Made by a program: the position numbers and the translations under genes. Below, piece by piece: positions 27,175-37,800 of a DNA stretch of 64,000 nucleotides. Below the pieces are notes generated by a model. That model saw nothing but the letters and a program-made list of their open reading frames with translations. It did no database searches and was not told the origin of the DNA. The DNA is from an uncultured Algibacter sp. (GTDB taxonomy: Bacteria; Bacteroidota; Bacteroidia; Flavobacteriales; Flavobacteriaceae), in assembly GCF_947490405.1 (NCBI RefSeq), contig NZ_CANLGU010000002.1, positions 496,001-560,000 of the forward strand, read 5' to 3'. Within the stretch, counting starts at the first letter, position 1, and each line of letters starts with the position of its first letter.

Positions 27175-28740
27175 ATGATGTCAAAAGATTTTAATATTAC
27201 TAATGGTGTTATGCTAAATGCTTATCCAGATAGTATTGGGGATAGATTAAGCGATACCATAATGATGCTTAAAAAGCCAGAGTTTAAAGATGTTTTTTCG
27301 TTGTTTTATATACTACCAACATTTTTTAATAGTGATCTAGATAGAGGGTTTTCTATAATAGATTATGATCTTAATCAGGATTTAGTCTCAGAAGAAGATT
27401 TAAAAGTGCTCGAAAACCTTAATATTCAATTAAAGTTTGACATAGTGTTAAATCATTTATCGGTAGCATCTCCACAATTTAAAGATTTACTAAAAAACGG
27501 TGCAAAATCAAAATATAAAGATTTTTTTATCAATTGGAATACCTTTTGGGAGGGTAATGGAGCTATGAGAGAAGATGGAATAATTATCCCTAAAGAAGAA
27601 TTTCTAAGTAAATTGTTTATGAGGAAATCAGGGCTTCCAATTTTGAAAGTGCCTTTTCCTGATGGTACTGAACAACCATATTGGAATACTTTTTATCAGA
27701 AAGTTAACGATGATAAAACGTTTTTAGGGCAAATGGATGTAAATGCAAAATCCGAGTTAGTTTGGGATTTTTATGAGGAAACTTTACAAAAAGTAAAACG
27801 TTTTGGATGTAAAATTTTAAGATTAGATGCTTTTGCATATTTGCACAAAGAGATTGGACAATCAAACTTTTTCAACAAGCCTGGTACTTGGGAATATTTA
27901 GAGCGAATTAAACAGATTGCAGATACAAATGATTTAACGCTTTTGCCAGAAATTCATGCGGAATATGGTTTGCATTTACACGATGAGGTAGCTAAAGAAG
28001 GTTATCGCATTTACGATTTTTTCTTACCAGGATTAACGATTCATACACTTGAAACTGGAAATAATAAAGCCTTAATAACTTGGGCTAAAGAAATTATTAG
28101 TAAAGGTTACAAAACGGTAAATATGTTGGGGTGTCATGATGGGATTCCTGTACTAGACTTAAAAGGGAAATCTGTTAATGGTAAGTATAATAAAGGTTTG
28201 TTGGAAGATGATGAGATTGAAGCTGTTATGAGTGTGATAATGGAACGTGGTGGTCGTGTAAAAAATCTATACGATCCCGAAGGTAACAAGATTTCGTATT
28301 ATCAAGTAAATGCTACATTTTTTAGTGCGTTAGGTGAAGATGAACAAAAATTATTGCTAGCTAGAGCTATTCAGTTATTTATGCCAGGGACACCGCAAGT
28401 ATGGTATTTAGATATTTTTGCAGGAAAAAATGATTATCAAGCTGCTGATGCTGGTGGAAGTGGAGGGCATAAGGAAATTAATAGAACGAATTTAACACTA
28501 CAAAATATTGAAGAGGGTCTTAAAAGAGAAGTTGTATTAAATCAGCTCAAATTATTGAGATTACGAAACACATCTAAAGCCTTTTCCGGAAATGTGAGAA
28601 TCAACGAGACTTCTGATAAAGAAATTGATATTAAATGGATTAATAAAAATGAAGTAGCTCATCTTACTGCAAATCTAAAAACATACAATTTCACAATAAA
28701 CTATACTGAAGCTGGGATAAGTAGGATTTTGTATTTTTAA
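27175..28740 (+). CDS. GH13 sucrose phosphorylase-like enzyme
   Basis: A 521-residue glycoside hydrolase family 13 protein of the sucrose phosphorylase type. It opens NAYPDSIGDRLSDT, as these enzymes do. The three catalytic acids are visible: nucleophile Asp218 (RLDAF), acid/base Glu259 (PEIHAEYG) and Asp322 (CHDGIPVLD). The C-terminal GGSGGHKEINRTNL also fits. It should split sucrose with phosphate into glucose 1-phosphate and fructose; the kinase encoded just upstream then traps the fructose. Related enzymes act on sucrose 6-phosphate or glucosylglycerate, but a fructokinase and SUT-type transporter favour sucrose. ATG 27178 is an alternative start one codon in. It is the last gene of the operon. 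Confidence 0.86.
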   Translation: MMSKDFNITNGVMLNAYPDSIGDRLSDTIMMLKKPEFKDVFSLFYILPTFFNSDLDRGFSIIDYDLNQDLVSEEDLKVLENLNIQLKFDIVLNHLSVASPQFKDLLKNGAKSKYKDFFINWNTFWEGNGAMREDGIIIPKEEFLSKLFMRKSGLPILKVPFPDGTEQPYWNTFYQKVNDDKTFLGQMDVNAKSELVWDFYEETLQKVKRFGCKILRLDAFAYLHKEIGQSNFFNKPGTWEYLERIKQIADTNDLTLLPEIHAEYGLHLHDEVAKEGYRIYDFFLPGLTIHTLETGNNKALITWAKEIISKGYKTVNMLGCHDGIPVLDLKGKSVNGKYNKGLLEDDEIEAVMSVIMERGGRVKNLYDPEGNKISYYQVNATFFSALGEDEQKLLLARAIQLFMPGTPQVWYLDIFAGKNDYQAADAGGSGGHKEINRTNLTLQNIEEGLKREVVLNQLKLLRLRNTSKAFSGNVRINETSDKEIDIKWINKNEVAHLTANLKTYNFTINYTEAGISRILYF

Positions 28741-28812
28741 ATAGATATTGTTTTAAATAAGAAAAGAATATCAATTTTTTAAAAGATTAAGGCTATCCTC
28801 TATTAGGATTAT

Positions 28813-28820
28813 TATATTTG
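28813..28820 (+). promoter_or_regulatory. Bacteroidota-type -7 element upstream of maeB
   Basis: TATATTTG is an exact TAnnTTTG match, 67 bases before the maeB ATG. No TTG is seen about 20 bases upstream, so the -33 part is weak. Confidence 0.45.
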
Positions 28821-28887
28821 TGGATTAATGTAAAAATTAAAAGTACTATTTTGATTTGCATAGAATTCATTTAATTAATTATTCCTT

Positions 28888-31182
28888 ATGAGCGAAGAGA
28901 GCAAGCGAAGAGAGGCCCTTATATACCATGCAAAACCTACACCTGGTAAGATAAAAATTGTGCCAACCAAAAAATATGCAAGTCAAAGAGATTTGTCATT
29001 AGCATATTCTCCTGGAGTGGCAGCACCTTGTTTAGAGATAGAGAAAGACAAGGATTTGGTTTACCGCTACACTGCAAAGGGAAATTTAGTGGCAGTAATA
29101 TCTAACGGAACAGCAGTTTTAGGGTTAGGAAATATTGGTCCTGAAGCTTCAAAACCTGTGATGGAAGGTAAAGGGTTGCTTTTTAAAATTTTTGCTGATA
29201 TTGATGTGTTTGATATTGAAGTTGACACTGAAAATATTGATGAATTCATAGAAACTGTAAAAAATATTGCTCCTACATTTGGAGGGATAAACCTTGAAGA
29301 TATAAAAGCTCCAGAAGCTTTTGAAATTGAAAGACGCTTAAAAGAGGAGTTAGATATCCCTGTAATGCATGACGACCAGCATGGTACAGCAATTATATCG
29401 GCTGCAGCACTTTTAAATGCCGTAGAACTAGCAAATAAGAAGTTAGAAGACGTTAAAATTGTAATAAGTGGTGCGGGAGCTGCAGCTATTTCATGTTCAC
29501 GTTTATATCAAGCTTGCGGTGCTAAGCGGGAAAACATGGTGATGTTGGACAGTAAAGGTGTAATTAGGCAAGATAGAGATAGTCTTACATCTCAAAAAGC
29601 GGAATTTGCGACTCATCGAAAAATAGATACACTTGATGAAGCTATGAAAGATGCTGATGTATTTATTGGACTTTCTATGGCAGATATTGTAACTCCTGAT
29701 ATGCTATTAGTGATGGCAGAGAATCCAATAGTATTTGCTATGGCTAATCCAAATCCTGAAATAAAATATGATTTGGCAGTTGCTACAAGAAAGGACATTA
29801 TTATGGCCACTGGTCGTAGTGATCACCCTAATCAAGTAAATAATGTGTTAGGTTTCCCTTTTATTTTTAGAGGAGCTCTTGATGTACGTGCTACAAAAAT
29901 TAATGAAGCTATGAAAATGGCTGCAGTTCATGCATTGGCGAAATTAGCCAAAGAGCCAGTTCCAGAACAAGTTAATATTGCTTATGGAGAAACGCGTTTA
30001 ACTTTTGGTAAAAATTATATCATTCCAAAACCATTCGATCCACGTTTAATTGCTGAAGTACCGCCAGCTGTTGCTAAAGCTGCGATAGAAAGTGGTGTGG
30101 CTAAGCAACCTATTAAAGATTGGGAAAAATATGAAAACACGCTTCTTGAGCGATTAGGTTCTGATAATAAACTAGTTAGACTTTTATTGAACCGTGCTAA
30201 ACTTGATCCAAAACGTGTTGTTTTTGCTGAAGCGGATCAGTTAGATGTTTTAAAGGCTGCTCAAATAGTTTATGAAGAGGGAATTGCGATTCCTATTCTA
30301 TTGGGTAGAAAAGAGACGATTGAATCGTTAATGAAAGAAATCGAGTTTGAAGGCGATATCATGATTATCGACCCAAAAACGGAAGAAGAAAATCCTCGAA
30401 AAAATAAATACGCTAAAGTATATTGGGAGCAACGAAAACGAAGGGGAGTAACCTACTATTCAGCGCAACGTTTAATGAGAGAACGAAATTATTTTGCAGC
30501 TATGATGGTTAACGAAGGCGATGCAGATGCTGTGATTTCTGGTTACTCTAGAAATTATCCTACAGTATTAAAACCAATGTTGGAACTTATTGGTTTAATG
30601 CCCGGAATAAGTCGAGCGGCCACAACAAATTTAATGATGACGAAAAGAGGCCCCTTATTTTTAAGTGATACTTCTATAAACATAGATCCGGATGCTAAAA
30701 CTCTAGCCAAAATTACACAAATGACATCTAGAGTTATCAAAATGTTTGGGTTAACACCAGTATTAGCTATGGTATCGTATTCTAATTTTGGTTCATCAAT
30801 TAGTGATAAGGCATCAAAAGTTAGGGAAGCAGTTTCTTTATTACATAGAAATTACCCTGATATGATAGTTGATGGTGAATTACAAACAGATTTTGCCTTG
30901 AATGATGAAATGCTTAAGGAGCGGTTTCCGTTTTCAAAACTAGTCGGAAAAAAAGTAAATGCATTGATTTTTCCAAACTTAGATTCTGCAAATATTACAT
31001 ATAAATTATTAAAAGAGTTACATGAAGCAGATTCGATAGGACCTATTATGTTAGGAATGAGAAAACCTGTTCATATACTGCAACTAGGTGCTAGTGTTGA
31101 TGAAATTGTAAACATGACGGCTATCGCTGTAATTGATGCTCAACACAAAGAAAAATGGGAATTAGAACATGCTGATGATTAG
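28888..31182 (+). CDS. maeB: NADP-dependent malic enzyme, MaeB type with phosphotransacetylase-like domain
   Basis: A 764-residue enzyme that decarboxylates malate to pyruvate. The N-terminal malic domain (about 1-160: RDLSLAYSPGVAAPCLEI, ADIDVFDIEVD, DDQHGTAI) is followed by a Rossmann domain (SGAGAAAISCSRLYQACGA, about 190-330). The C-terminal ~330 residues resemble phosphotransacetylase (VVFAEADQLDVLKAA, SGYSRNYPTVLKPMLELIG). In known MaeB proteins this tail is regulatory and not catalytic. The length fits the ~760-residue family. It lies alone between the sucrose operon and ruvA, with its own candidate promoter. Confidence 0.94.
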   Translation: MSEESKRREALIYHAKPTPGKIKIVPTKKYASQRDLSLAYSPGVAAPCLEIEKDKDLVYRYTAKGNLVAVISNGTAVLGLGNIGPEASKPVMEGKGLLFKIFADIDVFDIEVDTENIDEFIETVKNIAPTFGGINLEDIKAPEAFEIERRLKEELDIPVMHDDQHGTAIISAAALLNAVELANKKLEDVKIVISGAGAAAISCSRLYQACGAKRENMVMLDSKGVIRQDRDSLTSQKAEFATHRKIDTLDEAMKDADVFIGLSMADIVTPDMLLVMAENPIVFAMANPNPEIKYDLAVATRKDIIMATGRSDHPNQVNNVLGFPFIFRGALDVRATKINEAMKMAAVHALAKLAKEPVPEQVNIAYGETRLTFGKNYIIPKPFDPRLIAEVPPAVAKAAIESGVAKQPIKDWEKYENTLLERLGSDNKLVRLLLNRAKLDPKRVVFAEADQLDVLKAAQIVYEEGIAIPILLGRKETIESLMKEIEFEGDIMIIDPKTEEENPRKNKYAKVYWEQRKRRGVTYYSAQRLMRERNYFAAMMVNEGDADAVISGYSRNYPTVLKPMLELIGLMPGISRAATTNLMMTKRGPLFLSDTSINIDPDAKTLAKITQMTSRVIKMFGLTPVLAMVSYSNFGSSISDKASKVREAVSLLHRNYPDMIVDGELQTDFALNDEMLKERFPFSKLVGKKVNALIFPNLDSANITYKLLKELHEADSIGPIMLGMRKPVHILQLGASVDEIVNMTAIAVIDAQHKEKWELEHADD

Positions 31183-31207
31183 CCCTTTTTAATGTGAATA
31201 ATTTTAT

Positions 31208-31215
31208 TACATTTG
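31208..31215 (+). promoter_or_regulatory. Bacteroidota-type -7 element upstream of ruvA
   Basis: TACATTTG matches TAnnTTTG exactly, 22 bases before the ruvA ATG. It could drive ruvA and the closely following sprA. Confidence 0.5.
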
Positions 31216-31237
31216 GTTGTTTAATGAATAGCTCTAA

Positions 31238-31819
31238 ATGATAACTCATATTCAAGGGAAACTTGCTGAGAAAAATCCAACTCATGTAGTTATTGACTGC
31301 AATGGCGTAGGTTATATGTTAAATATATCGTTACATACTTATTCTCAAATTCCTGACGCAGAAAATCTAAAACTATACACACATCTACAGATTAAAGAAG
31401 ACGCTCACACGTTATATGGTTTTTCATCTTTAGCAGAGCGTGAAATTTTTAGATTATTAATTTCTGTAAGTGGTATTGGTGCTAGTATTGCTCGTACCAT
31501 GTTATCCTCTTTAACACCAAAACAAATTAGAGAGGGTATCGCAACTGGAGACGTGGCTTTAATTCAATCAATAAAAGGTATTGGTGCTAAAACAGCACAG
31601 CGTGTTATTTTAGACTTAAAAGATAAAATCTTAAAGATTTATGATATTGATGAAGTTTCTGTTTCTAAAGGCAATACCAATAAAGATGAAGCGTTATCTG
31701 CTTTAGAAGTGCTTGGTTTTGCAAAAAAGCAAGCTGAACGTGTTGTGGAAAAAATTATGACAAATCAACAAGACGCAGATGTTGAAACTATCATAAAACA
31801 AGCCCTGAAAAATTTATAA
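31238..31819 (+). CDS. ruvA: Holliday junction DNA-binding protein RuvA
   Basis: A 193-residue protein that binds the four-way junction and loads RuvB. The N-terminal OB fold (MITHIQGKLAEKNPTHVVID, YTHLQIKEDAHTLYGF) is followed by two helix-hairpin-helix motifs (LISVSGIGASIARTML and IQSIKGIGAKTAQRVILDL). A short linker leads to the C-terminal three-helix domain that contacts RuvB (DEALSALEVLGFAKKQAERVV). sprA starts six bases after its stop, a tight pairing of a repair gene with a secretion gene. Confidence 0.96.
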   Translation: MITHIQGKLAEKNPTHVVIDCNGVGYMLNISLHTYSQIPDAENLKLYTHLQIKEDAHTLYGFSSLAEREIFRLLISVSGIGASIARTMLSSLTPKQIREGIATGDVALIQSIKGIGAKTAQRVILDLKDKILKIYDIDEVSVSKGNTNKDEALSALEVLGFAKKQAERVVEKIMTNQQDADVETIIKQALKNL

Positions 31820-31825
31820 TATATT

Positions 31826-34800
31826 TTGAACCAAATTAACTATAAACTAAAAAAACGAACTCAACAATCTCTCCTAACAGTATTTTTGATATGCTGTTCG
31901 TTAGTTGCTTGGTCTCAACAACCAGCTCAGGATTCAACCAAAACAGGTTTTAGTCTGGGTAAAATAAATATTCCTAATCCAAATAGTGTAGAGTCTAAAT
32001 ATACTTATGATCCTTTAACAGATAGATATATCTATACAGAAAAAATAGGATCTTTCAATATAAATTACCCTATCATTTTAACTCCTAAAGAGTACTATGC
32101 TTTGGTTGCAAAAGAAAATCTGAAGAATTATTATAAGGAAAAGATTGATGCTTTTGATGGGAAAAAAGATGGTTCAGAAGATGGACAAAAAAATTTACTC
32201 CCAGAATTCTATGTAAATTCAGGCTTTTTTGAAAGTATTTTTGGAAGTAACACCATTGAAGTTATTCCTCAAGGTTCAGTTGAGATGGATTTAGGAGTCT
32301 TGTTTTCAAGACAAGATAACCCGTCTTTTTCTCCGCGAAATAGAAGTAATTTTACTTTTGATTTTGATCAACGAATCAGTTTGAGTCTTTTAGGAAAAGT
32401 GGGTACGAGACTTCAGGTTACAGCAAATTATGACACACAATCTACGTTTGATTTTCAACAGCTCGTTAAGTTAGAATATACACCTACAGAAGATGATATT
32501 ATTCAAAAAATTGAAGTTGGTAACGTAAATATGCCATTAAATAGCTCATTAATTACTGGAGCGCAAAGTTTATTTGGTGTGAAAGCACAACTGCAATTTG
32601 GAAGAACAACGGTTACAGGAGTCTTTTCAGAACAAAAATCACAAGCAAATACTGTTATAGCGCAAGGTGGTGGAACACTTGAAGAATTTGAATTTTTTAT
32701 CAGAGAATATGATGAAAATAGGCACTTCTTTTTGGCACAATATTTTAGGGATGAATATGATAATGCATTAGCCAACTATCCATTCACTAATAATAAAGGG
32801 TTGCAAATAACCCGTTTAGAAGTTTGGGTAACTAATAGAAGTAACAGAACTGAAAATGTTAGAAATATTGTGGCACTCCAAGATTTAGGAGAATCATTTT
32901 ATAGTACTACAGATCCTGAAAACGATAATTTGTTATTAGATCCAATTCCAGGAGGGTTTATTAATACACCAAATGCGCTTCCAGATAATGGGAATAATGA
33001 TTTCGATCCTACAGCTATTGGAACAGGTTCTATTTTAACAGAACAGATTAGAGATATATCTACTGCAGACCAAGGTTTTGGTGCTTTAAATACTCAAGTT
33101 AACGAAGGCGGAGATTATGCAAAACTAGAAAATGCTAGGAAATTAATAAATGGACAAGAATATACTTTGAATTCTGAACTTGGTTACATTTCATTAAACC
33201 AAAGGCTAAATAATGATGAAGTGCTAGCAGTTGCTTTTCAATATACTATTGGAGGAAATGTATTTCAAGTAGGTGAATTTGCAAATGATGGTTTAGATGC
33301 CACCGATGTAGAAACCAATGATCAAGGTCAAACCACATCAGTTGTTAATACCGCTTTAGTTTTAAAAATGCTTAAGAGCAGTATTACTAATGTTAATCAA
33401 CCCATCTGGGATTTGATGATGAAAAATGTCTATGATACTGGTGCTTTTAACTTGAGTCAAGAAGATTTTACCTTAAACATTTTTTATAACGAAGCATCAC
33501 CGTTAAATTTTATAACACCTGTAGGAGGAAGTTTTGATTTGGATATAAACGGGAACCCAGTTACGTCAAATACGCCAAGTGACGATTTAATTGAAAACTC
33601 GCCTTTATTAAGAGTGTTTAATTTAGATAAATTGAATTTCAATAACGATCCGCAATCTAGAGGAGACGGTTTTTTTGATTACTACCCGGGAATTACCGTA
33701 ATTCCTCAAAACGGGAAAATTGTATTTACTAGTGCTGAGCCTTTTGGAGAATATTTATTTAACGTGCTGGGTGGTGGTGACTATAACAATGATGCAGCAT
33801 TTAATGAGAATCAAGAGAAGTATGTTTACGATATACTTTATAAGAGTACTAAAACGGAGGCGTTAAATGAGGTTGAAAAAAATAAATTCAAACTTAAGGG
33901 ACGCTACACATCTTCTGGGGGTGGTGATGGTATTCCAATAGGAGCGTTTAATGTACCGAGAGGTTCCGTAAGAGTTACTGCGGGCGGACGTGTGTTAGTT
34001 GAAGGTATTGACTATACTGTAAATTATCAACTGGGGCGTGTTCAGATTTTAGATGAATCATTAAAAGCATCAAATACACCTATTCAAGTTTCAACAGAAA
34101 ATAATGCGGTATTTGGTCAACAAACACGACGTTTTACGGGATTAAATATCGAGCACAAATTCAACGATAACTTTGTTTTAGGAGGAACGTTGTTGAATTT
34201 GAATGAACGCCCCATAACCCAAAAAGCAAATTTTGGATCAGAATCAATAAATAACACTATTTTCGGGTTAAATGGTAATTATTCAACTAAAGTGCCCTTT
34301 TTAACACGTTTAGCAAATAAGTTACCAAATATTGATACAGACGTTGAATCAAATTTATCACTACGTGGGGAATTTGCCTATTTAGCACCAGGCGCTCCTA
34401 AAGGGACAGATTTTAATGGAGAGGCTACATCATACATTGATGATTTTGAAGGTTCGCAAAATGGCATAGACTTAACATCGCAACAATCATGGTTTTTATC
34501 TAGTAGACCTTTAGATATTAATGGTGACGGTAATCCTGAAGAGTTTGAAGATCAAGCTGGAATACAAAATGGATATGGGCGTGCTTTGTTAAATTGGTAT
34601 ACTATTGATCCTATTTTTTATAGTGCGCAACGCCCTGGAGAAATATCAGATGATGATGTGTCTAGCTTATACACCAGTCGCGTCTTTATTAATGAATTGT
34701 TCCCAGAGCGCGATTTAGTTCAAGGTCAAAACTCAGTACTATTTACCCTGGATTTGGCATATTATCCAGAGGAGAGAGGTCCTTATAATTTTGAACCAGG

Positions 34801-37800
34801 TTCTGAGGATGATGTTTTAGATAATCCAGAAAGTAGTTGGGCAGGTATCACTAGGCAAATTACATCAACTGATTTTGAGCAACAAAATGTTGAATATATT
34901 GATTTTTGGTTACAAGATCCGTTTCAAGATAGTCCAACAAACCCCGGCGGAAAGTTAGTATTTAATCTTGGTAATATCTCTGAAGATATTATAAAGGATG
35001 GAAAAAAACTCTATGAAAATGGGTTGCCAGATGATGGGGATATCACTATACTGAGACAGCAGCCAACAACTTGGGGTACTGTTGTACCGCAAAATCAATC
35101 TTTAATTTATGCTTTTGATACTACAGGGAATGATCGAAATAATCAAGATGTTGGTTACGATGGATACATTGATGCTGTAGAGGCAACACCTTTACCAAAC
35201 CCTGATAATGATCCTGAAATTAATACACTCAATTCAATTTACTCCAATTTTCAAAATTTAGATGATCCTGCCAAGGATAATTACGCCTATTTTTTGAATA
35301 CTGAAGGGGATATTTTTGAACGCTATAAAAAATACAATGGAGTTGAAGGTAATACTCCTGATACATTTACTAATACAGATAGAGGTGCTAATACACAACC
35401 TGATGTAGAGGATATTAATCGTGATAATACCATGAATACGATTGATAGTTATTTTGAATATGAATTAGACCTTCAAAGACAGTATTTACCAGAATCACAG
35501 GCTGATTTTGAAAATTTACCTGATTCCAATCCTTTAAAACAGTTCTTAAGAGATTTTAAAGATCAACCACGTTCATTTCCTAACGGAGACTCCAGAAATG
35601 TAAGATGGTATCAGTTTAGAATTCCTGTTCAAGGAAGTCATGTAAAAGCTGTAGGTGGAATTAATGATTTACGTTCTGTAAGATTCACTAGAATTTATCT
35701 TAAGGATTTTCAAGAAACTACCGTATTTCGTTTTGGTACACTTGATTTAGTAAGAAGTGATTGGAGACGTTATAACTTAGCTCTAGATAAAGATGACCCA
35801 ACTCCTGAGGATGATCAAACTGATTTTTCTATTGGTATTATTGGTACTATTGAAAATGATGGAAGTTATCAAAGACCTCCAGGAATAGAACCAGAGCAAT
35901 TATTTAATAACAATAATGTAGTTAGACAGAATGAACAATCTTTAGTAGCTAAAGTTTGTGATTTGGAAGCTGAAGATTCTAGAGCAGCATTTAAAAATAT
36001 AAATATTGATATGCGTCAGTATAAACGTATTAGAATGTTTATGCATGCTGAGGATGACGAATCTGGAACTAATGCTTTAGCTAGTGATGATTTGGTAGGC
36101 TTTATAAGAATGGGTAATGACCTCACTGAAAACTATTATCAGATTGAATTACCACTTCAAGTATCTACATCAACAACCAGAGAAGGGTTATGGCCAACAG
36201 AAAATGAAATTAATTTACCCATTGAAATTCTTGGTAAGGTAAAGGCAGAAGGTATTTCTAATATGACGTTAGCTAATGAAGATCCAACGTTTTATAATGT
36301 TGTGGGCAATGATATAGTTTTGGCACCAAATCAATTTACAGGTTATGTAGCGGGTCAGCACCGTGTAGGAATCAAAGGAAATCCAAACTTTGGAGATATA
36401 AGAACGCTTATGGTTGGTGTTAAAAACGCTTCGGGACAAGATGGTTTATGCGCAGAAGTTTGGTTTAATGAATTGCGATTATCAGATTTAGATAACGAAG
36501 GTGGTTGGGCTGCCGTAGTAAGTATGGATACCAATATTGCCGATTTTGCAAACATCAGCGCCACTGGTAGGCAAAGTACTTCTGGATTTGGTTCTTTAGA
36601 GCAAGGTCCAAGCCAACGTGCTTTGGAAGATGTTAAGCAATATGATATTGTTACCAATATTAATGTAGGGCAGTTATTACCAAAAAAATGGGGGATTCAA
36701 GTACCATTTAATTATGCGCAGAGTGAAGAGTTAATTACACCAAAATACGATCAGTTTTATAAAGATTTAACTTTAGATTCCAGATTAGATGCAGCTGAGA
36801 ATAATACCGAAAGAGAGGAAATAAAGCAGCAATCGGAAGATTATACAAAACGACAAAGTATTAATTTTATCGGGGTTAGAAAAAACAGAACAACAGATAA
36901 AAAGCCACGTTTTTATGATGTTGAAAACTTAACTTTAAACTATTCCTATAATAAAGTACAACATAGGGATTTTGAAATTGAAAACGCAGTAAATAAAACT
37001 GTACGCATAGGTGCAAACTATGCGCATAATTTCAACCCAGTCACGATTGAGCCTTTCAAGAATAACGATTCACTTTTTAGAGGAAAATACTGGAAGATTT
37101 TAAAAGACTTTAATTTTAACTTACTACCAACTAGTTTCACAGTAAACACAGATATAAACAGACAGTTTAATAGACAAAAATTTAGAGAGGTTGATTTAAC
37201 AGGCTCTAATATTGGTATAGAAGAATTATTTAGAAGAAATTACACCTTCGATTTTCAATACGCCATCAACTATAACATAACCAATGCATTGCAAGTAAAT
37301 TTCCAAGCGGCTAATAATAATATTGTTCGTAATTATTTTAAAGACAATGATTTAATAAGAGGAGAGCAAGATGAGACGCTTGATGTATGGGATGGCTTAA
37401 TGGATATAGGTGACCCAAACAGGCAAACACAAACGCTTGGAGTTACTTATCAATTACCAATTAATAAAATTCCAACCTTTAGTTTTGTTGATGCTACATA
37501 TCAATACACAGGAACTTTTCAGTGGCAAAAAGGCTCAGATTTATTTGGGAATTTAGAAGTAAACGGTCAGACTTTTGATTTAGGAAATACGGTTCAAAAT
37601 TCAAATGTTCATAATTTGAATACATCGCTCGATATGAAACGTTTCTATAAATATATTGGCTTAGTTAAAAAACCAATAAGGCGCGTTCGCTCAAGAACAG
37701 CAGCTGGGGGAGCACCTCCAGGAGGGAAGGAAGAGGATAGCAAAAAGAAAAAATCCAGACCCAAAAATCAATCGGTTAGAAAACTATTGAACGCAGGAAT

